Positions 14,017-23,947 are shown, counted from the first letter of the stretch. The stretch is 64,000 bases of DNA from Achromobacter sp. UMC71 (GCF_014170305.1 NZ_LZZT01000050.1:1-64000), one strand, 5' to 3'. Notes: generated by a model not told the origin, from the letters alone. Translations and numbers: made by a program.

Positions 14017-15454
14017 CCGGCGAGCCCATCGCCTGGAACAGCGCCGCCGTTTCCGTCAGCCGGGCGCTGGCATATTCCACTTCGCGCACCCGCGCGGCAA
14101 CGTAATGCTGCTCGCTGGCGTAAGCCGTGTACGGCGCTAGCGCGCCCAGGCGCACCTGGTTGGCGGTGTTGCGGTGTGCCTGTTCGGCGGACCGGCGCGA
14201 GGCTTCGGCCGAGGCCAGCGCCTGGCCGTCCGCTTCCAGCTGCGCCAGCGTATCGGCCACGTCGCGGAACGCCGTCAGGACGGTCTGCTTGTATTGCAGC
14301 ACCGCGGCGTCAAAGCGCTCCTTGGCGGCGCTGCGTTCGGCCAGCAGGGCGCCGCCATGGAAGATGGGTTGCGTCAGCGACGCGCCCACCGCCCAGATCG
14401 AGCCCGCGCCGGACAGCGCGGCGGGCCAGCTGAAGCCGCCCTTGCCCATCGAGGCCGACAAGGACAGGCTGGGGAACAGCTGCGCCGTGGCCACGCCGAC
14501 GTCGGCGGCCGCCGCCTGCAGCACGGCTTCGGCGATGTGGATGTCGGGCCGCGCGGCCAGCAGGTCCGACGGCACCAGCACCGGCACTTCCCCGGGCACG
14601 GTCAGCATGCCGAAGGCCAGATCGGGCGGCGCCTGATCGGGGCTGCGGCCCATCAGCACGGCCAGTGCATGGCGCGTGGTCTGCCATTGCGCCCGCAAAC
14701 CGGGCAAAGAGGCTTCCAGCGTGGCTGCGTCCTGATCGGCCTGCAAGGCGTCGTTCTGCGAGGCCGATCCCAGTTCGTAGCGCCGCTGCGTGTCGTGCGC
14801 GACCTGGCGCGACAGCACCACCTGCTTTTCGGTCAGCGCCACGCGTTCGGCCAGCGAGGCAGACGTGATGGCGCCCGTGACGATATTGCCCGCCAGCGAG
14901 CGGCGGGCCGATTCCAGCTGGAAGGCCTGTTGCTCGACCTTGGCCGCGCGAGACGCGTTTTCGAAGCGCGCCGCGCCGAACAGGTCCAGGTCGTACTTGG
15001 CCTGGATCTGCCCGGTGAAGACGTTGTAGAGCGCCGTGGGCTCGGGCAGGTTGGGCATGGTCAGCGCGCGTTTGCGCGTGACGTCGCCGCCCGCGTCCAC
15101 CGACGGCAGCAGCGACGAATTGACCTGCCCGCGCAATTGCTCGCGGGCGCTGGCCAGGTTGCGTTCGGCCGCGGCCAGATCGGGACTGTTGGCCAGGCCT
15201 TCTTCCACCATGGCGTTCAGCGCGTCCGAGCCGTAGCGCTTCCACCATTCGGGCACCGGGCGGGCGCCCTGGGCATAGCGCTGCGCCACGCCTTGGGCGG
15301 GGGCGCCGGCGGCGGGCAGCGGTTCCACGCCGTATTGCGCGGGCTGGGCCAGCGCCGGCGGTTTGCTGTCCGGCGCGAAGGCGCAAGCGCCCAGCGCCAG
15401 CAGCAGCGGCAGCGCGGCCAGGCGCCAGGTCGGGGTGGGGTGACGGTGTTGCAT
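13991..15454 (-). CDS. RND efflux outer-membrane factor lipoprotein (OprM/NodT family), pump 1
   Basis: A 487-residue TolC-like channel. The lipobox LGAC near residues 21-24 marks an outer-membrane lipoprotein. Two OEP repeats are visible, the second starting near GRSPDQAPPDLAFGML and including LLAARPDIHIAEAVLQAAAADVG. It forms the exit duct for the RND pump whose gene ends 2 bp upstream. It is the last gene of the MFP-RND-OMF operon and overlaps the convergent IclR gene by 26 bp, so there is no space for an intergenic terminator. Confidence 0.92.
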   Translation of the reverse strand: MQHRHPTPTWRLAALPLLLALGACAFAPDSKPPALAQPAQYGVEPLPAAGAPAQGVAQRYAQGARPVPEWWKRYGSDALNAMVEEGLANSPDLAAAERNLASAREQLRGQVNSSLLPSVDAGGDVTRKRALTMPNLPEPTALYNVFTGQIQAKYDLDLFGAARFENASRAAKVEQQAFQLESARRSLAGNIVTGAITSASLAERVALTEKQVVLSRQVAHDTQRRYELGSASQNDALQADQDAATLEASLPGLRAQWQTTRHALAVLMGRSPDQAPPDLAFGMLTVPGEVPVLVPSDLLAARPDIHIAEAVLQAAAADVGVATAQLFPSLSLSASMGKGGFSWPAALSGAGSIWAVGASLTQPIFHGGALLAERSAAKERFDAAVLQYKQTVLTAFRDVADTLAQLEADGQALASAEASRRSAEQAHRNTANQVRLGALAPYTAYASEQHYVAARVREVEYASARLTETAALFQAMGSPVKAPAPAP

Positions 15455-15456
15455 CG

Positions 15457-18400
15457 TCAGGCTCCTCGTGTGGCCGTATCGCCGGCATTGGCGCCGGGCG
15501 GCACGCCTTCGGGTTCGTCGCGCTCGTCGTGGCGCACGCGGAACCAGGCCGCGTACAGGGCGGGCAGGAAGAACAGCGTCAGCACGGTGGCGCTGGTGAT
15601 GCCGCCCATCAGGGCGGTGGCCATGGGGCCGAAGAAGTTGCTGCGCAACAGCGGGATCAGCGCCAGCACGGCGGCCGCGGCCGTCAGCGTGATGGGGCGG
15701 AAGCGCCGCACGGTCGCCCCGACAATGGCATCCACCCGCTTGTGGCCGGCGCCGATGTCCTGTTCGATCTGGTCGACCAGGATGACCGAGTTGCGCATGA
15801 TGATGCCGAACATCGCGATCACCCCCAGCATGGCGACGAAACCGAACGGCTTGCCGAACAGCAGCAGCGCGGCAACCACGCCGATCAAGCCCAGCGGCGC
15901 GGTCAGCACCACCATCAGCACACGGGCAAAGCTTTGCAGCTGCACCATCAGCAGCGTCAGCACCGCCACGACCATGATCGGCATCTGCGCATTGATCGAC
16001 GACTGGCCCTTGCCGCTTTCCTCGACCGGGCCGCCGACCTCGATGCGGTAGCCGACGGGCAGCTCGGCCCGCAGCGCATTGAGCTTCTTGTCGATGGCGT
16101 GGGTGACGTCGATGCCCTGGGCGCCGCTCTTGACGTCGGCTTGCACCGTGATGGTGGGCTGGCGGTCGCGCTCCCAGATCACGCCGTATTCCAGGCCGTA
16201 GCGCACGTGGCCCAGGCTGCCCAGCGGCACGGGACCGTTGGGCGTGGGCATGGCCAGCGTGGCCAGGCGGGCCGGGTCGATGCGCTCATCGTTGGGTGCG
16301 CGCAGACTGACGTTGATCAGCTTGTCGCGTTCACGGTATTGCGTCACCGTGTAGCCCGACAGCGTCATCGCCAGGAAGCTGGAAATGTCATTGGAACTGA
16401 CGCCGACCTCGCGAGCCTTCTGCTGGTCGATGTCGAACCGCACCGAACGCTCGGACGGTTCGTCCCAGTCGAACTGCACATTGGTCGAGCGGCTGTCGGC
16501 GCGGACCTCGGCGGCGACTTTTTCGGCCACCTGGCGCACGTCGGGGATTTTGTCGCCGCTGACGCGGAACTGCACCTGGAAGCCCACGGGCGGCCCGTTC
16601 TCCAGCCGCGACAGGCGGCTGCGGATCGCCGGGAATTGCTCATGCAGCATGGGTTCCAGCCAGCGCGCCAGCTTTTCGCGGTCTTGCACCGAGTTGGCGG
16701 TGATGACGATCTGGGCGAAATTGGGCGTGGCCAGTTGCTGGTCCAGCGGCAGATAGAAGCGCGGCGCGCCGGTGCCGACGAAGCTCACCGAATGGTCGAT
16801 CTCGGGGCGGCCGTCCAGCGCCTTTTCCAGCCGCTCCACTTGCCGCAGCGTGGCCGCGAACGAGGCGCCTTCCTGCAGCCGCACGTCCACCAGTAATTCG
16901 GTGCGGTCCGAACTGGGGAAGAACTGCTGCGGCACCAGGCTGAAGCCGGCCATCGACACGACGAAGATCACGATGGTGGCCAGCAGCACGCGCCAGCGGC
17001 GGTCCACGCACCACGCCACCCAGCCGCGCAGGCGCTGGTAGAACCGGGTGTTGTAGATGTCGTGTTCGTGATCGTTGGGCAGATGCGCCTCGCGCTTGCG
17101 CTCGGGCAGCATGCGATAACCCAGCAGCGGAATCAGCACCACCGCCGCGAACCAGGACGTGATCAGCGCGATCGCCGACACCTGGAAGATGGAACGGGTG
17201 TATTCGCCGGTGCTGGATTTGGCCAGCGCGATCGGCAGAAAGCCCGCTACCGTCACCAGCGTGCCGGTCAGCATCGGGAAGGCGGTGCTGGTGTAGGCAT
17301 AGGCGGCGGCGCGCGCGCGGCTCCAGCCCTGTTCCAGCTTCACCGCCATCATCTCGACCGCGATGATGGCATCGTCCACCAGCAGGCCCAGCGCCAGCAC
17401 CAGCGTGCCCAGCGACACTTTGTGCAGGCCGATGCCGAACATATCCATGAACAGCGCCGTGACGGCCAGCACCACGGGGATGGATATCACCACCACCATG
17501 CCGGTGCGCAGGCCCAGCGACACCAGACTCACGATCAGCACGATGGCCACGGCCTCGGCCACCGACCGCAGGAATTCGTCCACCGAGAACGACACCGCCT
17601 TGGGCATGCTCGACACTTCAGACAGCGTCAGGCCGGCGGGCAGGCGCGCCTTGAGTTCGCCGAACTTGGCGTCCAGCGCGCGGCCCAGGTGCACCACGTC
17701 CTGGCCCGGCTGCATCGTGATGCCGATGCCCAGCACCGGCTGGCCTTTGGTCCGCATCTGCTCGGCCGGCGGGTCGTCGTAGCCGCGGTGGATGGTGGCG
17801 ATGTCGCCCAGCCGGATCGACTTGCCGTTCACGCGGATCAGCGTCTCGGCCAGGGCGCGGGTGTCGCTGAACTGGCCGCTGGGCCGCACGAAGATGCGGT
17901 CGTCGGCGGTCGTGAGCGTGCCGGCGCTGGCCACCGCGTTCTGGTTGTTGATGGCCTCGGCGATCTGCTGCGGCGACACGCCCAGGCGCGTCAGCTGCGT
18001 GTTGCTGATCTCGATGTAGACGTGCTCGGGCTGGTCGCCGAAGTAGTCCACCTTGGCCACGCCCGGCACCCGCAGCAGCACGGTGCGCAGGTTGTCGGCG
18101 TAGTCGCGCAGCTGGGCCGGCGAAAAGCCGTCGCCCGCCAGGGTGTAGATGTTGGTGTAGACGTCGCCGAATTCATCGTTGAAGAACGGCCCCTGCACGC
18201 CCTGCGGCAGGGTCGCGCCGATGTCGCCGACCTTCTTGCGCACCTGGTACCACTCGTTGGCCACCTCGCTGGCCGGCGCCGAGTCTTTCATGGTGAAGAA
18301 GATCAGCGATTCGCCGGGGCGCGAGTAGCTGCGCATGAAGTCGGTGGAGGGTGTTTCCTGCAGCTTCTTGGCGATGCGGTCGGTGACCTGTTCCTGCACC

Positions 18401-18630
18401 TGGTGCGCGGTGGCGCCGGGCCACAGGGTCTTGATGACCATCACGCGGAACGTGAAGGGCGGGTCTTCCGACTGCGCCAGCCGCGAATACGACAGCACGC
18501 CGAACAGCGTGACCAGCGTGATGATGAAGATCACCAGCGGCTGGTGCCGCAGGGCCCAGGCGGACAGGTTGAACTTGCCTTCTTCGTGGCGGTGCGAGGC
18601 TTCCTGGCTATCGGGAACCGGGGCGCTCAT
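15457..18630 (-). CDS. RND efflux transporter permease, pump 1
   Basis: A 1057-residue inner-membrane RND protein, normal length for the family, with 12 predicted helices and two large periplasmic loops. The proton-relay motif LLVDDAII is present in helix 4. The segment QSEDPPFTFRVMVIKTLWPG after helix 1 is typical of the TriC/VexF-like branch rather than the AcrB/MexB branch. Its start overlaps the MFP stop by four bases (ATGA). With the MFP and OMF it should export hydrophobic toxins or biocides out of the periplasm and inner leaflet. The substrate is not readable. Confidence 0.93.
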   Translation of the reverse strand: MSAPVPDSQEASHRHEEGKFNLSAWALRHQPLVIFIITLVTLFGVLSYSRLAQSEDPPFTFRVMVIKTLWPGATAHQVQEQVTDRIAKKLQETPSTDFMRSYSRPGESLIFFTMKDSAPASEVANEWYQVRKKVGDIGATLPQGVQGPFFNDEFGDVYTNIYTLAGDGFSPAQLRDYADNLRTVLLRVPGVAKVDYFGDQPEHVYIEISNTQLTRLGVSPQQIAEAINNQNAVASAGTLTTADDRIFVRPSGQFSDTRALAETLIRVNGKSIRLGDIATIHRGYDDPPAEQMRTKGQPVLGIGITMQPGQDVVHLGRALDAKFGELKARLPAGLTLSEVSSMPKAVSFSVDEFLRSVAEAVAIVLIVSLVSLGLRTGMVVVISIPVVLAVTALFMDMFGIGLHKVSLGTLVLALGLLVDDAIIAVEMMAVKLEQGWSRARAAAYAYTSTAFPMLTGTLVTVAGFLPIALAKSSTGEYTRSIFQVSAIALITSWFAAVVLIPLLGYRMLPERKREAHLPNDHEHDIYNTRFYQRLRGWVAWCVDRRWRVLLATIVIFVVSMAGFSLVPQQFFPSSDRTELLVDVRLQEGASFAATLRQVERLEKALDGRPEIDHSVSFVGTGAPRFYLPLDQQLATPNFAQIVITANSVQDREKLARWLEPMLHEQFPAIRSRLSRLENGPPVGFQVQFRVSGDKIPDVRQVAEKVAAEVRADSRSTNVQFDWDEPSERSVRFDIDQQKAREVGVSSNDISSFLAMTLSGYTVTQYRERDKLINVSLRAPNDERIDPARLATLAMPTPNGPVPLGSLGHVRYGLEYGVIWERDRQPTITVQADVKSGAQGIDVTHAIDKKLNALRAELPVGYRIEVGGPVEESGKGQSSINAQMPIMVVAVLTLLMVQLQSFARVLMVVLTAPLGLIGVVAALLLFGKPFGFVAMLGVIAMFGIIMRNSVILVDQIEQDIGAGHKRVDAIVGATVRRFRPITLTAAAAVLALIPLLRSNFFGPMATALMGGITSATVLTLFFLPALYAAWFRVRHDERDEPEGVPPGANAGDTATRGA

Positions 18631-19733
18631 GATGCGAAGTCCTCGGGATGCAGCGGCGGCACCGCGCGGACCTTCTGGCCCGCCGACACGGCATGCACGC
18701 CTTGCCAGACCACGCGTTCGCCCGCCTGCACGCCCTGCGACAGCGTGACGGTGCGCGCGTCATAGCGCAGCACCTGCACCCGGCGCAGTTCCAGCGTGTC
18801 TTGCTGCGGCTCGACCACCCACACGGCGGGTTCGGTGCCGTCGTGGAACAGCGCGGTGGCCGGCACGGTGTAGGTGACGGCGCCGTTGGCCTGGCGATTG
18901 TCGAAGCTGATGTTGGCCGTCATGCCCAGCCGCACCTCGGGCGGGGGCGACTCCAGGGTCAGCTTGGCGCGATAGGTGCGGCTTTGCGGGTCGGCCGCCG
19001 GCGCGATTTCGCGCAGCACGGCGGTGAAGGTCTGGCCGGGCAGCGGCGCCAGCGTGACGATGGCGCGCTGGCCGATGGTCAACCCGGCCAACACGCTTTC
19101 GGGCACGTCGCACAGCGCATCGACGTCGCCGGACCAGGCCAGGTTATAGACCGCCTGGCCAGCCGTCACGTTCTGGCCGGTATCGGCCTGTTCGGCCGTG
19201 ATCACGCCGGCGTGGTCGGCGGCCAGCGTGGTGTATTTGAGCTGATCGGCCGACAGCGCGGCCTGCTGCGCGGCTTGGTCGCGCTGGGCCAGGGCCGACG
19301 CGTAGGCGTTGCGGGTCTGTTCCAGCTGGTTGGCGGCGATCAGGTTTTCCTTGGCCTGGGCGCGGTCGCGGTCCAGTTGCTGCTTGGCGTAGTCCAGCTG
19401 ATGCTGGGCCGCCGACAGCTGGGCGCGGGCGCTGGCCGCGTTCTTGGTGGCGTCGGCCGGATCCAGCTTGGCGACGACCTGGCCGGGCTTGACCGTGTCG
19501 CCCAGGCGGACCAGGCGTTCGACGATCTTGCCGCCCACGCGGAACGACAGCGGCGTGCTGTAGCGCGCCTGCACTTCACCGGGCAGGGTCCAGGCCGGCA
19601 GGCTGGCGTCGGCCTTGGCGGGCATTGCCACCACCGGGCGCGGGGCGGGCGCCTCGGGCTCTTTGCTGCCGCAGCCCGCCAGGGTCAACGCCAAAGTCAG
19701 CGCGGCAATCGCGCCAGGAACAGGAAAATTCAC
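18627..19733 (-). CDS. RND efflux periplasmic adaptor (MFP) lipoprotein, pump 1
   Basis: A 368-residue membrane-fusion protein. The lipobox LAGC near residue 21 anchors it to the inner membrane. The lipoyl-like half motif SFRVGGKIVERLVRLGDTVKPGQVVAKLDP is followed by a long helical hairpin, roughly residues 95-165, and the barrel domain. It links the RND pump at 15457-18630 to the outer-membrane factor. It is the first gene of the operon and is divergent from the TetR gene at 19903, which probably represses it. Confidence 0.92.
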   Translation of the reverse strand: MNFPVPGAIAALTLALTLAGCGSKEPEAPAPRPVVAMPAKADASLPAWTLPGEVQARYSTPLSFRVGGKIVERLVRLGDTVKPGQVVAKLDPADATKNAASARAQLSAAQHQLDYAKQQLDRDRAQAKENLIAANQLEQTRNAYASALAQRDQAAQQAALSADQLKYTTLAADHAGVITAEQADTGQNVTAGQAVYNLAWSGDVDALCDVPESVLAGLTIGQRAIVTLAPLPGQTFTAVLREIAPAADPQSRTYRAKLTLESPPPEVRLGMTANISFDNRQANGAVTYTVPATALFHDGTEPAVWVVEPQQDTLELRRVQVLRYDARTVTLSQGVQAGERVVWQGVHAVSAGQKVRAVPPLHPEDFAS

Positions 19734-19830
19734 GAAACACCTCGCGACGCGGGCAGGAGAGAGATGAGTGCGAGGCCGTGCTGGCGGGCCGTTTCCGGCC
19801 GGCGCCGCGTCCTGGCAATCCGATACGGCA

Positions 19831-19862
19831 TGGATTCTAATCCAGTAGTGTATTCAGATACA
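19831..19862. promoter_or_regulatory. Two dyads between pump 1 and its TetR gene
   Basis: The 169-bp divergent gap holds TGGATT-CT-AATCCA at 19831-19844 and TGTAT-TCAG-ATACA at 19849-19862. Both are perfect in their arms. They lie 40-70 bp before the TetR start and are plausible operators for that repressor. Confidence 0.5.
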
Positions 19863-19902
19863 AGGGTGGATCTGAAATCAGTGGCGATGCTAGAATCGCC
19901 CC

Positions 19903-20526
19903 ATGTCAAAAGTCCGCCTTACCCGAGAGCAAAGCCGCGACCAGACGCGCCAGCGCCTGTTCGATGCCGCGCAATCGATCTTCCTGACCAAGGGGTTCGT
20001 CGCCGCCAGCGTCGAAGACATCGCCGAGCTCGCCGGCTATACCCGCGGCGCGTTCTATTCCAATTTCGCCAGCAAATCCGAACTGTTCCTGCAGTTGCTC
20101 AAGCGCGACCATGAAAACGTCATGGCCGACATGCGCGCCATCTTCGACGCCGGCGAAACCCGCCAGCAGATGGAAGCCAGTGTGCTGCACTACTACAGCA
20201 CGCATTTCCGCGACAACGAATGCTTCCTGCTCTGGATGGAAGGTAAGCTGCAGGCCGCCCGCGACCCGGAATTCCGGGTCGGCTTCACGGCCTGTCTGCG
20301 CGAGTTGCGCGAAGCCACCACTGAATACGTCAGCCAGTTTTCCGAGCGTGTCGGCACGCCGTTGCCGATGCCCGCGCGGGAACTGGCCATCGGCCTGCTG
20401 GCGCTGTCCGACGGCATGCACTTCAGTTTCGCCTTCGACCCGCAGGGCGTCACGGCCGAGACCACCGAATCGGTGCTGGCCGGGTTTTTCCGCCGCGTCG
20501 TGTTCGGCGAACCCGAAAAAGGCTAG
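19903..20526 (+). CDS. TetR family regulator, probable repressor of pump 1
   Basis: A 207-residue regulator. The helix-turn-helix lies at roughly residues 12-60 (RDQTRQRLFDAAQSIFLTKG, then VEDIAELAGYTRGAFYSNFASKSELF). The variable C-terminal domain binds inducer. It is divergent from the MFP gene of pump 1, the standard layout for local efflux repressors. A hairpin follows the stop. Confidence 0.9.
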   Translation: MSKVRLTREQSRDQTRQRLFDAAQSIFLTKGFVAASVEDIAELAGYTRGAFYSNFASKSELFLQLLKRDHENVMADMRAIFDAGETRQQMEASVLHYYSTHFRDNECFLLWMEGKLQAARDPEFRVGFTACLRELREATTEYVSQFSERVGTPLPMPARELAIGLLALSDGMHFSFAFDPQGVTAETTESVLAGFFRRVVFGEPEKG

Positions 20527-20533
20527 GGCCGAA

Positions 20534-20568
20534 CAGCCCGTCCGCCGGTTTGTCAGGCGGGCCGGCTG
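20534..20568 (+). terminator. Hairpin after the TetR gene
   Basis: CAGCC at 20534-20538 plus CCGCC at 20542-20546 pair with GGCGG at 20556-20560 and GGCTG at 20564-20568, giving about 12 paired bases around one mismatch and a 9-nt loop. No U-run follows. It lies 8 bp after the TetR stop. Confidence 0.45.
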
Positions 20569-20654
20569 CGTGATAGTAATAACGGCGGCGCGCCGGCTGG
20601 ACTGAGGGGGCCAGCGCCGCAGCCCCGCATCCCTCGGGCGAAAGGAGCGGCAGC

Positions 20655-22625
20655 ATGTCTTCAGAAACCCGACCATCCACGATCAACCGCCCGGTGTTTT
20701 TCTCGGCGGCGTTGTTCACCCTGCTCTTGGTGGGCTTTGCCATCACGGCGCCCAAGACCGCGCAGAACCTGTTCGAATCGATCCAGCGCTGGATCCTGGG
20801 CAACGCCAGCTGGTTCTACATCCTGGTGGTCGCCATTATCCTGTTGTCGGTGGCCTTCCTGGCCATCAGCCGCTATGGCGACATCAAGCTGGGGCCCGAC
20901 CACAGCGAGCCCGACTACCGCAATTTCACCTGGTTCGCCATGCTGTTCTCTGCCGGCATGGGCATCGGGCTGATGTTCTTCGGCGTGGCAGAGCCGGTCA
21001 TGCACTTCATGTCGCCGCCGGTGGGCGAGGGCGCCACCGCTGCCGCGGCGCGCGAAGCCATGAAGATCACGTTTTTCCACTGGGGCTTGCATGCCTGGGC
21101 CATCTACGCGGTGGTGGCGCTGACCCTGGCGTTTTTCAGCTTTCGCCACGGCCTGCCGCTGACGCTGCGGTCGGCGCTGTATCCGCTGATCGGCAACCGC
21201 ATCCACGGCCCGATCGGGCACGCGGTCGACGTCTTCGCCATCATCGGCACTGTGCTGGGCGTGGCCACCTCGCTGGGGCTGGGGGTGGCGCAGATGAACA
21301 GCGGCCTGAACCACCTGTTCGGCATCCCGGTGGGTGTGATCCCGCAGATCATCCTGATCGTCATCACCTGCGGCCTGGCCACGCTGTCGGTCGCCAGCGG
21401 CCTGGACAAGGGCATCCGCATCCTGTCCGAAGCCAATATGGTGCTGGCGGTGATCCTGCTGCTGTTCGTGCTGGTGGCTGGCCCCACCGTGTTCCTGCTG
21501 CAGACCTTCGTACAGAACACCGGCGCCTACCTGTCCGACATCGTCAACAAGACCTTCAACCTGTACGCCTACGAGCCGTCCGACTGGATCGGCGGCTGGA
21601 CGCTGTTCTATTGGGGCTGGTGGATCGCGTGGTCGCCGTTCGTGGGCCTGTTCATCGCCCGCATCTCGCGTGGCCGCACCATCCGTGAATTCGTCAGCGG
21701 CGTGCTGCTGGTGCCCGCCGGCTTCACGCTGTTCTGGATGACGGTATTCGGCGACACGGCCATCCACTTCATCCTGGTCGACGGGGTCAAGGGCTTCGCC
21801 GAAACGGTCAAGAACGACAACGCGCTGGCGCTGTTCGCGTTTTTTGAACTGCTGCCCTGGAGCAGCGTGATGTCGATCTTCGCGATCGCGATGGTGGCAG
21901 TGTTCTTCGTCACCTCGGCCGACTCTGGCGCGCTGGTAGTGGACCTGCTGGCCTCGGGCGGCGCGGACCGCACGCCGGTCTGGCAACGCATCTTCTGGTC
22001 GCTGTCGATGGGGGCGGTGGCCATTGCCTTGCTGCTGGCCGACGGCCTGACTGCACTGCAGACAGCCACCATCGCCAGTGCCTTGCCGTTCTCGATCATT
22101 CTGCTGCTGTCGCTGTGGGGCTTGTTCAAGGCGCTGAAGCTGGATGCCACCAAACGCGGCATCCGCTACCAGTCGCTGACCCTGTCGCGACCCGCGCGGG
22201 GCGGCCAGTCCTGGGAACGCCGGCTGCGCAACATGGTCATGATGCCGCGGCGTGCGCACGTCGTGCGCTTCATCGCGGACGTGGTCACGCCGGCCCTGGA
22301 AGACGTGGCCGACGAATTGCGCAAGCAGGGCTACGACGTCAAGGTCAAGGAAGACGCCGACCTGGGCAGTGCCGTGCTCGAAGTGAACCACGGCGAGCAC
22401 CTGGATTTCTTCTATTCCGTGCAGCCGCTGGCCTTCGTGCGGCCCAGCCTCACGCCCGAAGAGGCGGCCGACGAAGAAGAACGCAAGTATTTCCGCGCCG
22501 AGGTCCACCTGCGCGAAGGCGGGCAGGACTACGACATCATGGGCTGGAGCCGCGACGCGGTGATCGGCGACATCCTGGACCAGTACGAACGCCATCGGCA
22601 CTACCTGCACATGGTGCGTACCTAG
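20655..22625 (+). CDS. betT: BCCT family transporter, choline (BetT) type
   Basis: A 656-residue inner-membrane transporter with about 12 helices. The BCCT hallmark GMGIGLMFFGVAEPV is at residues 101-115; the glycine-rich GMGIG form is typical of choline-type, proton-coupled members. The Trp-rich core WTLFYWGWWIAWSPFVGLFIARISRGRT is near 315-342. A long cytosolic C-terminal tail, about residues 500-656 with acidic ends, matches E. coli BetT, where it senses osmotic stress. It should import choline for glycine-betaine synthesis. No betAB genes are in the window, so the symbol rests on length and motifs. Confidence 0.82.
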   Translation: MSSETRPSTINRPVFFSAALFTLLLVGFAITAPKTAQNLFESIQRWILGNASWFYILVVAIILLSVAFLAISRYGDIKLGPDHSEPDYRNFTWFAMLFSAGMGIGLMFFGVAEPVMHFMSPPVGEGATAAAAREAMKITFFHWGLHAWAIYAVVALTLAFFSFRHGLPLTLRSALYPLIGNRIHGPIGHAVDVFAIIGTVLGVATSLGLGVAQMNSGLNHLFGIPVGVIPQIILIVITCGLATLSVASGLDKGIRILSEANMVLAVILLLFVLVAGPTVFLLQTFVQNTGAYLSDIVNKTFNLYAYEPSDWIGGWTLFYWGWWIAWSPFVGLFIARISRGRTIREFVSGVLLVPAGFTLFWMTVFGDTAIHFILVDGVKGFAETVKNDNALALFAFFELLPWSSVMSIFAIAMVAVFFVTSADSGALVVDLLASGGADRTPVWQRIFWSLSMGAVAIALLLADGLTALQTATIASALPFSIILLLSLWGLFKALKLDATKRGIRYQSLTLSRPARGGQSWERRLRNMVMMPRRAHVVRFIADVVTPALEDVADELRKQGYDVKVKEDADLGSAVLEVNHGEHLDFFYSVQPLAFVRPSLTPEEAADEEERKYFRAEVHLREGGQDYDIMGWSRDAVIGDILDQYERHRHYLHMVRT

Positions 22626-22660
22626 GCGCCAGCCGCCGTCCAACCCCTTCTGGCATCCCC

Positions 22661-22687
22661 GCCGCCGGCTTTTGCCGGCGGCTTTAT
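22661..22687 (+). terminator. Rho-independent terminator of the BCCT gene
   Basis: A perfect 9-bp stem, GCCGCCGGC at 22661-22669 and GCCGGCGGC at 22674-22682, with a TTTT loop is followed by TTTATTT. It starts 35 bp past the stop codon. Confidence 0.85.
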
Positions 22688-22697
22688 TTCGTCAATA

Positions 22698-22711
22698 GGA
22701 TTTATCAATCC
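22698..22711. promoter_or_regulatory. Dyad GGATT-TATC-AATCC upstream of pump 2
   Basis: A perfect-arm inverted repeat lies 84 bp before the MFP start, within an AT-rich stretch (22683-22795) that is the likely promoter of the second RND operon. No regulator is divergent from it. The binding protein is unknown. Confidence 0.4.
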
Positions 22712-22794
22712 TCAACATTACTTTAGGTATTTTGACTTCCCGATCGTTTTCGCGGATTATCCAAGCAATTCCTTTGATAAATAGTGAGCGAATC

Positions 22795-23931
22795 ATGAAG
22801 GCAAGATCTGGCGCGTGGGCAGCAGGAGTGCTGGCCCTGGCGGTGGTTGCGGGCGGGGGCCTGTACTGGAAATTCGGCGGCGCATCGCACAAGGGCGGGT
22901 GGGCGATGGCACCGGCCAAGGTGGCCGTGGCGTCAGCGGTCGAGGCGGATTTCCCCGTGGCGCTGTCAGGCATCGCCTCGCTGGAGGCGACCCGCCAGGT
23001 GCTGGTGCCGGCCGAAGTGGACGGCCGGGTGGCGCAGATTCTGTTCACCGCCGGGGAACGGGTCCGCGCCGGCCAGTTGCTGGTGCAGTTGAATGACGCG
23101 CCCGAACAGGGCGAGCTGGCCCGCTTGCAGGCCCAGGCCAAGAATGCGCGGGCGCTGCTGGAACGCACCCGCCGCCTGGTGCCGTTGCAAGCAGCCACCC
23201 GCGAACAGCTGGACCAGGCCCAGGCCGACTATGACCAGGCCGCGGGCGAGATCAAGCGCATCCAGGCGCTGATCGAACAAAAGCGCATCAAGGCGCCGTT
23301 CGATGGCGTGCTGGGCGTGCGCCGCGTGAACCTGGGGCAGTTTGCCCGCGCCGGCGATCCGCTGGTGTCGCTGACCGACGCGGCCAGCGTTTACGCCAAC
23401 ATCATCTTGCCGGAGCAGGCGCTGGGTGCGCTGCGCGCCGGCCAGCCGGTGGCGGTGACGGTCGATGCCCATGCGGGGCGGGTATTCGAAGGCACCGTCA
23501 CCACCATCGAGCCGCAGGTCGATCCGGGCTCGCGCACGGTCCGGGTGCAGGCCACGCTGGCCAACGCCGACGGCGCGCTGGCCGCCGGCATGTTCGCTCA
23601 TGGGCAGGTGGTGCTGCCGCCGCGCCAGGGCGTGATCACGGTACCCGAAACCGCCGTCAGCTACAGCGCATACGGCGATTCGGTCTATGTGGTGATGCCG
23701 CCCAAGGCTGGCGACGCCTCGGCTCCGCCGACCGTGACCCAGGCCTATGTGCAGACCGCGGAACGCACCCGCGGTCGGGTCGTGGTGACCAAGGGCCTGA
23801 AGCCGGGCGACCGGGTCGTGACCTCGGGCCAGCTGCGCCTGCACAACGGCGCGGCCGTCGAGATCAGCGCCCAGGACACCGTGGCGCTGGATGCCGGCGC
23901 CGCGGCCCGGTCCGTGGCGCAAGCCGAGTGA
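22795..23931 (+). CDS. RND efflux periplasmic adaptor (MFP), pump 2, MexH-like
   Basis: A 378-residue adaptor. The start at 22795 gives an N-terminal anchor (KARSGAWAAGVLALAVVAGG) without a lipobox; an in-frame ATG at 22732 is possible but would put 21 charged residues before the helix. Adaptor marks include LVPAEVDGRVAQILFTAGERVRAGQLLVQLND near 70-100 and the helical hairpin that follows. The C-terminal barrel and membrane-proximal domains are complete. It leads an MFP-RND-OMF operon whose RND component resembles MexI. Confidence 0.9.
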   Translation: MKARSGAWAAGVLALAVVAGGGLYWKFGGASHKGGWAMAPAKVAVASAVEADFPVALSGIASLEATRQVLVPAEVDGRVAQILFTAGERVRAGQLLVQLNDAPEQGELARLQAQAKNARALLERTRRLVPLQAATREQLDQAQADYDQAAGEIKRIQALIEQKRIKAPFDGVLGVRRVNLGQFARAGDPLVSLTDAASVYANIILPEQALGALRAGQPVAVTVDAHAGRVFEGTVTTIEPQVDPGSRTVRVQATLANADGALAAGMFAHGQVVLPPRQGVITVPETAVSYSAYGDSVYVVMPPKAGDASAPPTVTQAYVQTAERTRGRVVVTKGLKPGDRVVTSGQLRLHNGAAVEISAQDTVALDAGAAARSVAQAE

Positions 23932-23947
23932 GCGCACGGAGCCTGAC

